NCBI GenBank assembly: GCA_963732155.1
Contig: CAVSYB010000013.1
Location: 1,240,001 to 1,304,000 of the forward strand
Origin: Roseiarcus sp963732155
GTDB taxonomy: Bacteria > Pseudomonadota > Alphaproteobacteria > Rhizobiales > Beijerinckiaceae
Direction of reading: 5' to 3'
Length of the DNA stretch: 64,000 bases
In this document: positions 8,065 through 16,409 of the stretch, in pieces
How the letters are laid out: each line of letters opens with the position of its first letter
Numbering within the stretch: position 1 is the stretch's first letter
Program-made: the position numbers and the translations under genes
The notes under the pieces: generated by a model
Told to the model about the DNA's origin: nothing
The model's database searches: none
Seen by the model: only the letters and a program-made list of their open reading frames with translations

Positions 8065-9393
8065 ATGCGTCTTTCCCGTTATTTCATGCCCATCGCGCGC
8101 GAAACGCCCAAGGAGGCCGAGATCGCGTCGCACCGGTTGATGCTGCGCGCCGGCATGATCCGCCAGGAATCGGCGGGCATCTACGCCTGGCTGCCGCTCG
8201 GCTTGAGGGTGCTGGCCAAGATCAGCGCGATCGTGCGCGAGGAGCAGAATCGTTCCGGCGCGATCGAACTGCTGATGCCGACCATCCAGTCGGCCGATCT
8301 GTGGCGCGAGTCCGGGCGCTACGACGACTACGGCAAGGAGATGCTGCGAATCAAGGACCGGCACGACCGCGACATGCTCTACGGGCCGACCAACGAGGAA
8401 ATGATCACGGAGATCTTTCGCGCCCATATTCGCTCGTACAAGGACTTGCCGCTCAATCTCTACCACATCCAGTGGAAGTTCCGCGACGAGGTGCGGCCGC
8501 GTTTCGGCGTCATGCGCTCGCGCGAATTCCTGATGAAGGACGCCTATTCCTTCGATCTCGACGCGATCGGGGCGCGCCATTCCTACAACAAGATGTTCGT
8601 CGCCTATCTCCGCACGTTCGCCCGTCTGGGCCTGACCGCCATTCCGATGGTCGCCGAAACCGGGCCGATCGGCGGCGACCTCAGCCACGAGTTCATCATT
8701 CTGGCGGCGACGGGGGAGAGCGAGGTCTTTTGCCACAAGGATTATCTCAGCTTCGCCGCGCCGCCCGCCGACATCGACTTCGACGACGCCGCGGCCGTCC
8801 AGGCGGTGGTCGACAAATGGACCTCGCTGTACGCCGCGACGTCCGAGAAACATGACGCGGCGGCGTTCGAGGCGCTGGAGCCGGCTCACCGGGTTTCGGC
8901 GCGCGGCATCGAACTCGGCCATATTTTCTACTTCGGAACCAAGTATTCCGAGCCGATGAAGGCCGTCGTCAACGGCCCCGACGGCAAGGAGCACGCGGTG
9001 CATATGGGCTCTTACGGCATCGGCCCCAGCCGCGTGGCGGCCGCGCTGATCGAGGCCGGCCACGACGAGGCCGGCATCATCTGGCCCGACGCGGCGGCGC
9101 CCTTCGCCGTCGGTCTGGCCAATCTGAAGGTCGGCGACGGCGCCACCGACGCCGCCTGCGCGCGCATCTACGGCGCGTTGAGCCGGGCCGGCGTCGACGT
9201 GCTCTACGACGATCGCGACGAACGGCCCGGCGCGAAATTCGCAACGATGGACCTCATCGGTCTGCCCAACCAGATCATCGTCGGCCCGAAGAGCCTCGCG
9301 GAGGGCAAGGTCGAGATCAAGAACCGCCGCAGCGGCGCGCGCGAAATGGTCCGCATCGACGACGCCATCACGCAGCTCGGCGGCGTAGCGTGA
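8065..9393 (+). CDS. proS: Prolyl-tRNA synthetase, alphaproteobacterial short type
   Basis: Charges tRNA-Pro with proline in the cytosol. The 442-residue length fits the alphaproteobacterial class that lacks the large INS editing insertion of E. coli ProRS (about 570 residues). Class II motif 2 (FRDEVRPRFGVMRSREFLMKD without break from the HIQWKFRDE strand) and motif 3 (GSYGIGPSRVAAALIEAG) are clear, as are GPTNEEMITEIF and the C-terminal anticodon-binding domain (YDDRDERPGAKF). The start is taken at MRLSRYFMPIARETPKEAE, as in homologues; the frame continues upstream without similarity. It is followed by the lolC/E-lolD pair, a gene order typical of alphaproteobacteria. Confidence 0.97.
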   Translation: MRLSRYFMPIARETPKEAEIASHRLMLRAGMIRQESAGIYAWLPLGLRVLAKISAIVREEQNRSGAIELLMPTIQSADLWRESGRYDDYGKEMLRIKDRHDRDMLYGPTNEEMITEIFRAHIRSYKDLPLNLYHIQWKFRDEVRPRFGVMRSREFLMKDAYSFDLDAIGARHSYNKMFVAYLRTFARLGLTAIPMVAETGPIGGDLSHEFIILAATGESEVFCHKDYLSFAAPPADIDFDDAAAVQAVVDKWTSLYAATSEKHDAAAFEALEPAHRVSARGIELGHIFYFGTKYSEPMKAVVNGPDGKEHAVHMGSYGIGPSRVAAALIEAGHDEAGIIWPDAAAPFAVGLANLKVGDGATDAACARIYGALSRAGVDVLYDDRDERPGAKFATMDLIGLPNQIIVGPKSLAEGKVEIKNRRSGAREMVRIDDAITQLGGVA

Positions 9394-9475
9394 GCGATGC
9401 CAGCGCGACGGCGGGGGTCGTGGTTTTCGCGCGAGGCGGGGCGGGCGGCGGGCGCCGCGTCGAAGTTCTCCGGGC

Positions 9476-10768
9476 ATGACCGACCGCGCTCACGAGCCGC
9501 CGCCGGCCGGTTCGGCGACGCGGCCGTTCTCGGCCTTCGAATGGGTGGTCGCGTTGCGTTATTTGCGAGCGCGGCGCGCCCAGGGGTCGATCTCGGTGAT
9601 CGCCGGCTTTTCGTTCGCGGGCATCGTGCTCGGCGTCGCCGCCCTGATCGTGGTGATGTCGGTGATGAACGGATTCCGGCATGACCTGCTCGACAAGATC
9701 ATCGGCCTCAACGGCCACATGTTCCTGCAAGGGGCCGACACGCCGCTGACCGACTACGAGGCGGTGACGGATCGCGTCGCCAAGGTTCCCGGCGTGCGCT
9801 TCGCGCTGCCGCTGGTGGAGGGGCAGGCGCTCGCCTCCTCGCCGTACAATTCGTCCTTCGCGCTGGTGCGCGGCGTTCGCGAGGCGGATCTGAAAAAGCT
9901 GCCCGGCGTCGGCGCCAACATCAGACAGGGAACGCTGGACGGCTTCGACAAGGAGCAGGGCGCGGTGATCGGCGCCAGGCTCGCCGAACATCTGAGCCTG
10001 CGCGTCGGCGACAGGATTACGCTGCTTGCGCCGGGCGGCGCGCAGACGCCGTTCGGCGTGACGCCGAGACGCAAGGCCTATCCGGTCGCCGCCACGTTTC
10101 AGGTCGGCATGTCGAATTTCGACAACACCTTCATCTTTCTGCCGCTGCCCGAGGCGCAGGCCTATTTCAATCAGGACGGCCAGGCCAATGTCATCGAGGT
10201 CTACGTCGACGATCCCGACCATATGGATGAGGTGCGCGATCGCATCGAGCCCGCGCTGCAGCGCCCGATGATCACGATCGATTGGCGCCAGCGCGACAAG
10301 ACCTTTTTCGACGCGCTCAATGTCGAGCGCAACGTGATGTTTTCGATCCTCGCGCTGATCGTGCTGGTCGCCGCGCTCAACATCGTCTCCGGCCTGATCA
10401 TGCTGGTGCAGGACAAATCGCACGACATCGCGGTGCTGCGCACGATGGGCGCGACGAAAGGCGCCGTGATGCGCATATTCCTGATCACCGGCGCGACCAT
10501 CGGCGTCGTCGGCACGGCGGCCGGCCTCGCTCTCGGGCTGACCGTCGCGCATAATGTCGAGGCGATCCGCCAAGGCCTCAACTGGCTGCTGGGGGCGAAC
10601 CTGTTTCCCGCCGAGCTGTATTTTCTGTCGCAGTTGCCCTCGCGGGTCGAGCCGGGCGACGTCGTCGCCGTCGTCACGATGGCTCTGGCGCTGTCGCTCG
10701 CCGCGACGATCTATCCGTCCTGGCGCGCCGCGACGCTCGATCCGGTGGAGGCGCTTCGCTATGAATGA
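9476..10768 (+). CDS. lolC/lolE: Lipoprotein-releasing system permease LolC/LolE
   Basis: Inner-membrane subunit of the LolCDE complex, which extracts outer-membrane lipoproteins for handover to LolA. The 430-residue protein has the expected plan: a first TM segment (SISVIAGFSFAGIVLGVAAL), a large periplasmic loop (about residues 50-270) and three C-terminal TM segments (SILALIVLVAALNIVSGLIM, IFLITGATIGVVGTAAGLAL, VVAVVTMALALSLAATIYPS). Family motifs include EWVVALRYLRARR and LRTMGATKGAVMRIF. Alphaproteobacteria often have a single LolC/E-type permease that works as a homodimer. It overlaps lolD by 8 bases and follows proS by 82 bases. Confidence 0.95.
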   Translation: MTDRAHEPPPAGSATRPFSAFEWVVALRYLRARRAQGSISVIAGFSFAGIVLGVAALIVVMSVMNGFRHDLLDKIIGLNGHMFLQGADTPLTDYEAVTDRVAKVPGVRFALPLVEGQALASSPYNSSFALVRGVREADLKKLPGVGANIRQGTLDGFDKEQGAVIGARLAEHLSLRVGDRITLLAPGGAQTPFGVTPRRKAYPVAATFQVGMSNFDNTFIFLPLPEAQAYFNQDGQANVIEVYVDDPDHMDEVRDRIEPALQRPMITIDWRQRDKTFFDALNVERNVMFSILALIVLVAALNIVSGLIMLVQDKSHDIAVLRTMGATKGAVMRIFLITGATIGVVGTAAGLALGLTVAHNVEAIRQGLNWLLGANLFPAELYFLSQLPSRVEPGDVVAVVTMALALSLAATIYPSWRAATLDPVEALRYE

Positions 10769-11456
10769 GGCGGCCGAGACGCCGGTCCTGTGGCTGCATC
10801 AGGTGGCGCGGCGCTTCGGGCGCGGCGAAGCGACGGTGGAGGTTCTGCGCGGCGCCGATCTCGCATTGTGGCCGGGCCAGTCCGTGGCGTTGATCGCGCC
10901 TTCGGGCGCGGGCAAATCGACCCTGCTTCACCTGGCCGGGCTTCTCGAATCGCCTGACGCCGGCGAGATCTATATCGGGGGCGCCGCGACCGCTGCGATG
11001 TCCGACGACGCGCGCACGGCGCTGCGGCGCAACGAGATCGGCTTCGTCTATCAGTTTCATCATCTGCTGCCCGAGTTTTCGGCCGCCGAGAACGTGATTC
11101 TGCCGCAGATGATTCGCGGTCTGCCGCGGGCCAAGGCCGCCGAGCGCGCCCACGAGCTTCTCGCCTATCTCGGGCTCGCCGCGCGCGAGCGCCACCGCCC
11201 GGCCGAGTTGTCGGGCGGCGAACAACAGAGGGTGGCGATCGCCAGGGCCGTCGCCAATGGTCCGCGCCTGTTGTTGGCCGACGAGCCGACCGGCAATCTC
11301 GATCCGAAGACCGCCGGCCATGTGTTCGGCACGCTCGCCGCGTTGGTGAAGGCCAGCGGCCTCGCCGCGCTGATCGCCACCCATAATCTCGACATCGCCG
11401 CGCGCATGGACCGGCGTGTGACGCTGGAGGACGGGCTGGTGCGGGAGCTCGGCTGA
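10761..11456 (+). CDS. lolD: Lipoprotein-releasing system ATPase LolD
   Basis: The 231-residue ATPase of LolCDE. Walker A APSGAGKST, Q-loop FVYQFHHLLPEFSAAENV (the LolD/MacB-type signature), ABC signature LSGGEQQRVAIARA, Walker B LLLADEPTGNLD and H-loop ATHN are all intact. The ATG lies inside the end of the permease gene (8-base overlap), so translation is coupled. It is the last gene of the proS-lol unit; the PilZ gene faces it from the other strand 38 bases further on. Confidence 0.96.
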   Translation: MNEAAETPVLWLHQVARRFGRGEATVEVLRGADLALWPGQSVALIAPSGAGKSTLLHLAGLLESPDAGEIYIGGAATAAMSDDARTALRRNEIGFVYQFHHLLPEFSAAENVILPQMIRGLPRAKAAERAHELLAYLGLAARERHRPAELSGGEQQRVAIARAVANGPRLLLADEPTGNLDPKTAGHVFGTLAALVKASGLAALIATHNLDIAARMDRRVTLEDGLVRELG

Positions 11457-11494
11457 GCGCGGACGAAGCGGCCGCCGCCGCGAGACGCGCCGGG

Positions 11495-12142
11495 CTACAG
11501 CTTGATGTTCTCGTCGAACGCCTCGACGGGGAACGGCCGGTTGAATTCGACGGCGATTCCGCCCTCGAAGTGACGCACGATCTGCGCCGGGGTTTCGCCG
11601 ATGACGACCGACGAGCCGATCGGCGGTTTGGCCGCCACGGCGAGCGCCGCGCCCGAAACGGACACGTCGACCAGCTTGGCGAGATATTCATGTCCATCGG
11701 GCGTCTTCAGCGTCGCGTGCACGACGCGCGGCGTGATGCGCTCGTGCCGGCGGTCCTCGGCCATTCCCAGCACTTGCCGGTTGGCGAGCCAGGTCAGCTG
11801 ATCGGCGAGTTTCTCGCGCTTGAGGATCGGCAGCTTCATCTGGATCGCGAAGCCGTCGTCGAAATGGCGCGTGACGATTCCCTCGACCCTGCCGATCTGG
11901 GTCAAATAGGCGACGACCCGTTCGCCGATGCGGCCTCTGGCGAGGGCGGCGAAAGCGACGCCGCCGGGCGAAATGTCGATGGTGTGGCAGGGGTATTCGC
12001 GCCGATCTTCAAGCATATAGCGGCCGGGCAGGACCACTTTGACGCGCTGGTGCCGGCGACGCTCCTGAATCTTCGCCTCGATCAACGGCATCGCGTTGGA
12101 GTTCACTTGCGCACCTTCCTGAACCGATCCAATGTCCCGCAT
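11495..12142 (-). CDS. Tandem PilZ-domain protein (c-di-GMP receptor)
   Basis: A 215-residue cytoplasmic protein with two PilZ domains. Each has the c-di-GMP-binding signature: first ERRRHQRVKV with DISPGGVAF (about residues 27-65), second DRRHERITP with DVSVSGAAL (about residues 130-170). The RxxxR and (D/N)xSxxG elements are present in both, so both may bind the nucleotide. No output domain is attached, so it likely acts by protein contact. A 16-of-20 palindromic AT-rich element (12157-12176) lies just upstream of its start. A REC-EAL phosphodiesterase and a Wsp-like chemosensory operon elsewhere in the window fit c-di-GMP signalling in this organism. Confidence 0.9.
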   Translation of the reverse strand: MRDIGSVQEGAQVNSNAMPLIEAKIQERRRHQRVKVVLPGRYMLEDRREYPCHTIDISPGGVAFAALARGRIGERVVAYLTQIGRVEGIVTRHFDDGFAIQMKLPILKREKLADQLTWLANRQVLGMAEDRRHERITPRVVHATLKTPDGHEYLAKLVDVSVSGAALAVAAKPPIGSSVVIGETPAQIVRHFEGGIAVEFNRPFPVEAFDENIKL

Positions 12143-12216
12143 CGTCCGGCTTTGCTAAAAGAACATATTGTCTTTTGGGTTAATGGCGCATTACCGCGGA
12201 TCGATTTGCGGTCGGA

Positions 12217-12861
12217 TCAGCGTTGTTGAGGCGCGCTTGTGAAGATAAAAAGGTGGCCGCGGCGATCGATGTCCGGGGCGCGGCTGAAACCGACCGTTCC
12301 GGCGCCCTCGTCGGGAGCGGCCGGGGAACGTTTCCGGCCCGCTGATTCGACGCGTTCGAGCACGCGCAGCGAGAGCAGCCGCATCGGCGCGGCGGCCGCC
12401 AGGCCGATCCAGCTGGGCAGCAGCGACGGCGAGAAGGCCCCCAGCAGGCGCGAATGCGTGTCGCCGTGATGGCGCAAGGGCAGCATCAGGAGTTCGAGCT
12501 CCATCGGCTTCAGGCCTTCGGGACTGGCCGAAACGCCGGCCACGACGGCGACCGCCTCGCCGGCCACGACGGCGATCATCGCGTCTATCTCGGGCTGGTC
12601 CGCGTCCCGCCAAAGGTCGAGGAACGACCCGCCGCGCAACTCGCGCAGGAACAAGGCGTTGGTTCTCGCGCCGACGACGCGGATCGGGTAGCGGTTGCGC
12701 GCGTCGCATTCGAGAATGAAGGTGTCGGCGAGCACGCCGCGGATCGCGCCGGGATCGATCTGCGATCGCTCGGGCGCGCTGCGCGCCCCGCGCAACACGT
12801 TCCAGTAGGAATGAAGTTCTCGAGTCGCCGCAAGCTTCACCAGCGTTCCCACGATCCCCAC
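12217..12861 (-). CDS. PAS_5 domain protein
   Basis: A 214-residue protein of the PAS_5 (DUF1457) family, common in alphaproteobacteria. The pattern is WNVLRGARSAPERSQIDPGA, then FILECDARNRYPIRVVGART and LFLRELRGGSFLDLW. Such proteins carry a PAS sensor fold with no kinase or DNA-binding output and are of unknown function. It lies upstream of the PilZ gene on the same strand (74-base gap), so the two may be co-transcribed. Confidence 0.85.
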   Translation of the reverse strand: MGIVGTLVKLAATRELHSYWNVLRGARSAPERSQIDPGAIRGVLADTFILECDARNRYPIRVVGARTNALFLRELRGGSFLDLWRDADQPEIDAMIAVVAGEAVAVVAGVSASPEGLKPMELELLMLPLRHHGDTHSRLLGAFSPSLLPSWIGLAAAAPMRLLSLRVLERVESAGRKRSPAAPDEGAGTVGFSRAPDIDRRGHLFIFTSAPQQR

Positions 12862-13380
12862 TCAAGGCGCGCTGTTCGGATATGGCACAGGGTGGCGGGG
12901 GCCCGGCGGCCATCGCCATGGGGAAGCAGGGCGCATGCCAGCGATCGGCCGGCGGCGCGCTCCATCGTCCTTAATCCGGTCGTAAGGAGCCGAGCTCCAA
13001 AATTAACAATGAACTAAGGATTGCATTGTCGGTGGGCGCGCGATGCGCCACATTGGCCGGGTCGAAGTTGAAGCGACGCCGGCGCACTTGCTGCGGCGCC
13101 AGCGGCACGGCTTCTTGAGGATCGACCGCCGCGCGGGTTGCTGCCCCGCGCGGGGTGGTCGGTCCGGTCAAAATGGGGTCAGGCGGCGCGCTCCCGCCGC
13201 GGATCTGATGGCGAAGTTGGGCGAATGAGGATGGGGAGGGCCCTTGCTCCGGGCTCTCCCTTTTCCTGTTTTGGGCGCCTGCAGGCGTTTCGGCCGCGGC
13301 CCGGATCGCTCATTTGACGTCGCAAGCGGCGCCGGGCCGTGCTATCGCAACGGCCCATTTTCCAGAGATCAGGTTCAGCG
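12862..13380. other. Intergenic region with a strong hairpin and an orphan terminator
   Basis: About 520 bases between the divergent PAS_5 gene and the rhomboid gene. It starts with an AT-richer stretch (about 12995-13030). A GC-rich hairpin lies near 13130-13157 (CCGCGCGGG / CCCCGCGCGG). A plus-strand terminator follows at 13234-13272. Short open frames on both strands have no convincing protein character. A plus-strand small RNA between about 13030 and 13265 is possible but I could not match it to 4.5S, tmRNA or RNase P RNA. Confidence 0.45.
13234..13272 (+). terminator. Intrinsic terminator with no clear upstream gene
   Basis: A 10-bp stem with one G-U pair (GGGAGGGCCC / GGGCTCTCCC, 7-base loop) is followed by TTTTCCTGTTTT. 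It works only in the plus direction, where no recognised gene lies upstream, so it probably ends an unannotated short transcript. Confidence 0.75.
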
Positions 13381-14223
13381 ATGCGGTCGGACGATGCAGC
13401 GCCGGGCGACCCGATGAGCGCGCCGAAAATCAGGGAGCCGATGTTCGACGCGCCCCCCGTCGTCGCCGCGCTGGTGGCGATTCTCGTCGTCATCCACGTC
13501 GGGGTCAGTGTGATCCCCGAGTCGGCGCAGGACTGGCTGTTCAACCAGTTCGCGTTCATCCCCGGCAGGCTGACGCTGGCGGTCTGGCCCGAACGGTTCA
13601 ACGACCTGCTGGCGCGCGCCAATGTCAACCCTGAAGCCCGTGAGCAGGCCTCGCTCCTGCGCGCGCTTTTTCCGGTGCTGCGGGAGGGTCCGAAGCCCTG
13701 GACGCTGCTGACCTATGCGTTCCTGCACGGTTCCTGGGTCCATGTCGGCTTGAATTCGATCTGGATCGTCGCGTTCGGTCCGCCGGTGGCGCGGCGCCTG
13801 GGGACGATGCGGTTTCTCGTGCTGTTCGCCGCGACCGCGGCGGCCGGCGCCGTCGTTCATTGGGCGTTCAACCTGACGGACCCGGCGCCGCTGATCGGCG
13901 CTTCGGCGGCCGATTCCGGCCTGATGGCGGCGGCGGCGCGCTTCGTCTTCGAGCCCGGCGGCCCGTTGGGGAGTCCGGGCGGCTATTCGCGCTCGTCCCC
14001 CGTCGTCGATTATCGGGCGCCGGCGCCGCCGCTGCGCCGGCTGCTGCGCGAGCGCAATGTCGTGATCTTCCTGATCATCTGGCTAGCCACCAATTTCATC
14101 TTCGGCGCCTATGCGCAGCAATTCGGTCTGTCGGACGCGCCCGTCGCCTGGCTCGCCCATATGGGCGGCTTCGGCGTCGGACTGTTTCTGTTTCCGCTGT
14201 TCGACCGGCGCGCATCGCCTTAG
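13381..14223 (+). CDS. Rhomboid-family intramembrane serine protease
   Basis: A 280-residue membrane protein with about six TM segments. The catalytic serine is in GASAADSGLMAAA, and the catalytic histidine is in VAWLAHMGGFGVGLFLFPLF near the C-terminus. The helix between TM1 and TM2 contains LLTYAFLHGSWVHVGLNSIW, the conserved HxxxHxxxN of rhomboids. Substrate unknown. The start is uncertain: ATGs at 13381 and 13414 are both plausible; the first has a weak AGG upstream. Its stop codon overlaps that of opgH on the opposite strand. Confidence 0.92.
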   Translation: MRSDDAAPGDPMSAPKIREPMFDAPPVVAALVAILVVIHVGVSVIPESAQDWLFNQFAFIPGRLTLAVWPERFNDLLARANVNPEAREQASLLRALFPVLREGPKPWTLLTYAFLHGSWVHVGLNSIWIVAFGPPVARRLGTMRFLVLFAATAAAGAVVHWAFNLTDPAPLIGASAADSGLMAAAARFVFEPGGPLGSPGGYSRSSPVVDYRAPAPPLRRLLRERNVVIFLIIWLATNFIFGAYAQQFGLSDAPVAWLAHMGGFGVGLFLFPLFDRRASP

Positions 14224-16409
14224 ACGGAAATCGGCGCGGCGATCGACTCGCTCTTCGCCGTCTTGTCGGACGGCGCCTCGGCCGGCAGGCGCGCCAGCAG
14301 CGAGATCAGCGCGCGGTCGTTGAGCAGCGCCATGCGCTCCTTCGGCTTCAGCCATCCGATCGCTTCCTCGAGCGACTTGGCGTCGTTGAGCTTGGCGGTC
14401 GCGACGGCCTCTTCGACATCGATTTCGCCGCGCCGGCGACGTGCGGCCGTCGGCAGAAACAGTTCGTGCTGCGCGCGAAGGGCCGCGTCGCAATGAATCG
14501 CGCGCAGGCCGTCGTCGCCGTCATTGCCGGTGCGGGCCAGTTCGATCGACAGCGCGTTCGAGCGTTCGACGATGGCGGGCGGGGCGGTCTCCTCGGGCGT
14601 CGTCAGCAGGCCGATCCGGCGTAGCGCGACGCCGATCCGCAACTGTCCGCTCGCCCAGGACAGCGGGATCGCGAGGATCAGGCCGGCGATCGTCGGCGAC
14701 ATCCAGGCGACGAGGGAGGGCGAGATCAACAGACCGGCGAACAAAGTCAGGATTCCGAGCGCCATATGCGCGCGATGGCGCCGCACGATGCTGGCGAAAG
14801 GGATCGACCCGTCGTCGCGTCTTTGCGGGCTCCAACCGGTGTCGCGGCCCGACAGGATCTGCACGACGAAACCGGACTGCATCACCATCATGATCGGCGC
14901 CAGGAGGGCCGACATCGCCGTCTCGAACAGCGCGGACAGAATCAGGCGAATGGCGCCGCCGCTCGCCGTCCGCACGCGCCGATCGCTCAACGCGGCGATG
15001 AGACCGAAGAACTTCGGCGCGAGCAGCACGCCCATCGTCAGCTCGAACAGCCGCAACGCCCGCGCGGCGTCGAAACGCGGCCAGGCGGGAAACAGCGAAA
15101 AATCGGCGGTGAAATATTCCGGACGGATGTAGCTCGTTTGCAGAACGAGCGCGATGCCCACCAGCAGTTGGGCCATCCACAACGGCGAAGCCAGATAGCC
15201 CATGATGCCCGCCGCCAGGTGCTGGCGCGAAGCCAGAACCAGGCCCTTGGCGGTCAACAGGCGCGTGTGCTGCAAATTGCCCTGGCACCAGCGCCGGTCC
15301 CGCACCGCCAGATCGATCAGCGACGGCGGGCTCTCCTCGTAGGAGCCGGCCAGCGTCGGCAGCATGTAGACGGCGTAACCGGCGCGGCGCATCAGCGCGG
15401 CCTCGACGAAATCGTGGCTGAGAATCGGACCGCCGATCGGCGGGCGGCCGGGCATATCCGGCAGGCCGCAATGGGCGGCGAAGGCGCGCGTCCTGATGAT
15501 CGCGTTATGGCCCCAGTAGTTGCCGTCCCGGCCCATCCAGGCGCTGAGGCCCGCCGCGACGATCGGACCGGTGATGCGCGCCGCGAATTGCTGCACGCGC
15601 GCAAGAAAAGTGTTGCGGTTGATGATCAGCGGCGAGGTTTGGATGATGCCGGCGTCCGGGTCCGCCTCCATGGCGACGGCGAGGCGAACGATGGCGTCTC
15701 CGGTCATCAGGCTGTCGGCGTCGAGCACCACCATGTGCTCGTAGGCGCCGCCCCAGCGCATCACGAAATCGGCGATATTTCCGGCCTTCCGGTGCGTGTT
15801 CTTTCGTCGGTGCCGATAGTAGATGCGCTGTTCCGGCAGCCGTCGGCGGATCGCCGCCAGCGCGCGCTCTTCGGCGATCCACAGGTCCGGGTCGGTGGTG
15901 TCGGACAAGAAGAAATAATCGAACGCGGCTCCAAGGCCGGTGGCCGCGACGTCCTCGCAGATCGCCTGAATCGCGGCGAATACGCGCGCCGGCGTTTCGT
16001 TGTAGATGGGCATCACCACCGCGGTCTTCTTGGCGAGGCTCCCGGGGAGCCCGCCCGCCGGGGGCGCCCGGAACATCAGCCACAGAAAGCCGGCGACTCC
16101 GGTCGCGAAGGCGAGCGCGATCCACGAGAAATTGGCGACGAACAGCACGACCAGCGCCCATTCGAGCAAGGTCACCACGCCGACCCGGACGACCCGGTAC
16201 ATCTCGTAGGCGCCATAGCCGGTGAGCGCCAGCGCGCCGCCGAAGACCAACAGCCGCGTCGCCCAGGGGGTGAAGGCGAGCGACGGCGCCGCGCGCGCCC
16301 GCCGCTCGCTGCGCGAGAAGCGGGTCAGCGATTGCACCGGCATCGCCAGCGGCGCTTCGGGCGGGGTCGCGGGCGCGGCGGCCTGGGGCGCTGCGGTCAC
16401 GCTGTCCAT
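14220..16409 (-). CDS. opgH: Glucans biosynthesis glucosyltransferase H
   Basis: An inner-membrane family 2 glycosyltransferase (729 residues) that polymerises glucose for osmoregulated periplasmic glucans. The catalytic domain has MPIYNETPARVFAAI, the DxD-type VVLDADSLM, the acceptor-site HDFVEAALMRRAGY and the processive motif RRWCQGN (QxxRW-like). TM segments flank it (about residues 50-110 and 410-600). The true start is the ATG at 16407-16409, within the end of opgG (13-base overlap); the open frame runs much further upstream but that part is only the other frame of opgG. Many alphaproteobacteria make cyclic glucans; OpgGH makes the linear branched kind. Confidence 0.95.
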   Translation of the reverse strand: MDSVTAAPQAAAPATPPEAPLAMPVQSLTRFSRSERRARAAPSLAFTPWATRLLVFGGALALTGYGAYEMYRVVRVGVVTLLEWALVVLFVANFSWIALAFATGVAGFLWLMFRAPPAGGLPGSLAKKTAVVMPIYNETPARVFAAIQAICEDVAATGLGAAFDYFFLSDTTDPDLWIAEERALAAIRRRLPEQRIYYRHRRKNTHRKAGNIADFVMRWGGAYEHMVVLDADSLMTGDAIVRLAVAMEADPDAGIIQTSPLIINRNTFLARVQQFAARITGPIVAAGLSAWMGRDGNYWGHNAIIRTRAFAAHCGLPDMPGRPPIGGPILSHDFVEAALMRRAGYAVYMLPTLAGSYEESPPSLIDLAVRDRRWCQGNLQHTRLLTAKGLVLASRQHLAAGIMGYLASPLWMAQLLVGIALVLQTSYIRPEYFTADFSLFPAWPRFDAARALRLFELTMGVLLAPKFFGLIAALSDRRVRTASGGAIRLILSALFETAMSALLAPIMMVMQSGFVVQILSGRDTGWSPQRRDDGSIPFASIVRRHRAHMALGILTLFAGLLISPSLVAWMSPTIAGLILAIPLSWASGQLRIGVALRRIGLLTTPEETAPPAIVERSNALSIELARTGNDGDDGLRAIHCDAALRAQHELFLPTAARRRRGEIDVEEAVATAKLNDAKSLEEAIGWLKPKERMALLNDRALISLLARLPAEAPSDKTAKSESIAAPISV

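Noticed and set aside
13043..13228. A 61-codon frame ending just before the orphan terminator
   Set aside because: Composition is Arg/Gly/Ala-rich like a shadow frame, no ribosome binding site is evident, and an equally long frame exists on the other strand; a non-coding transcript is at least as likely.
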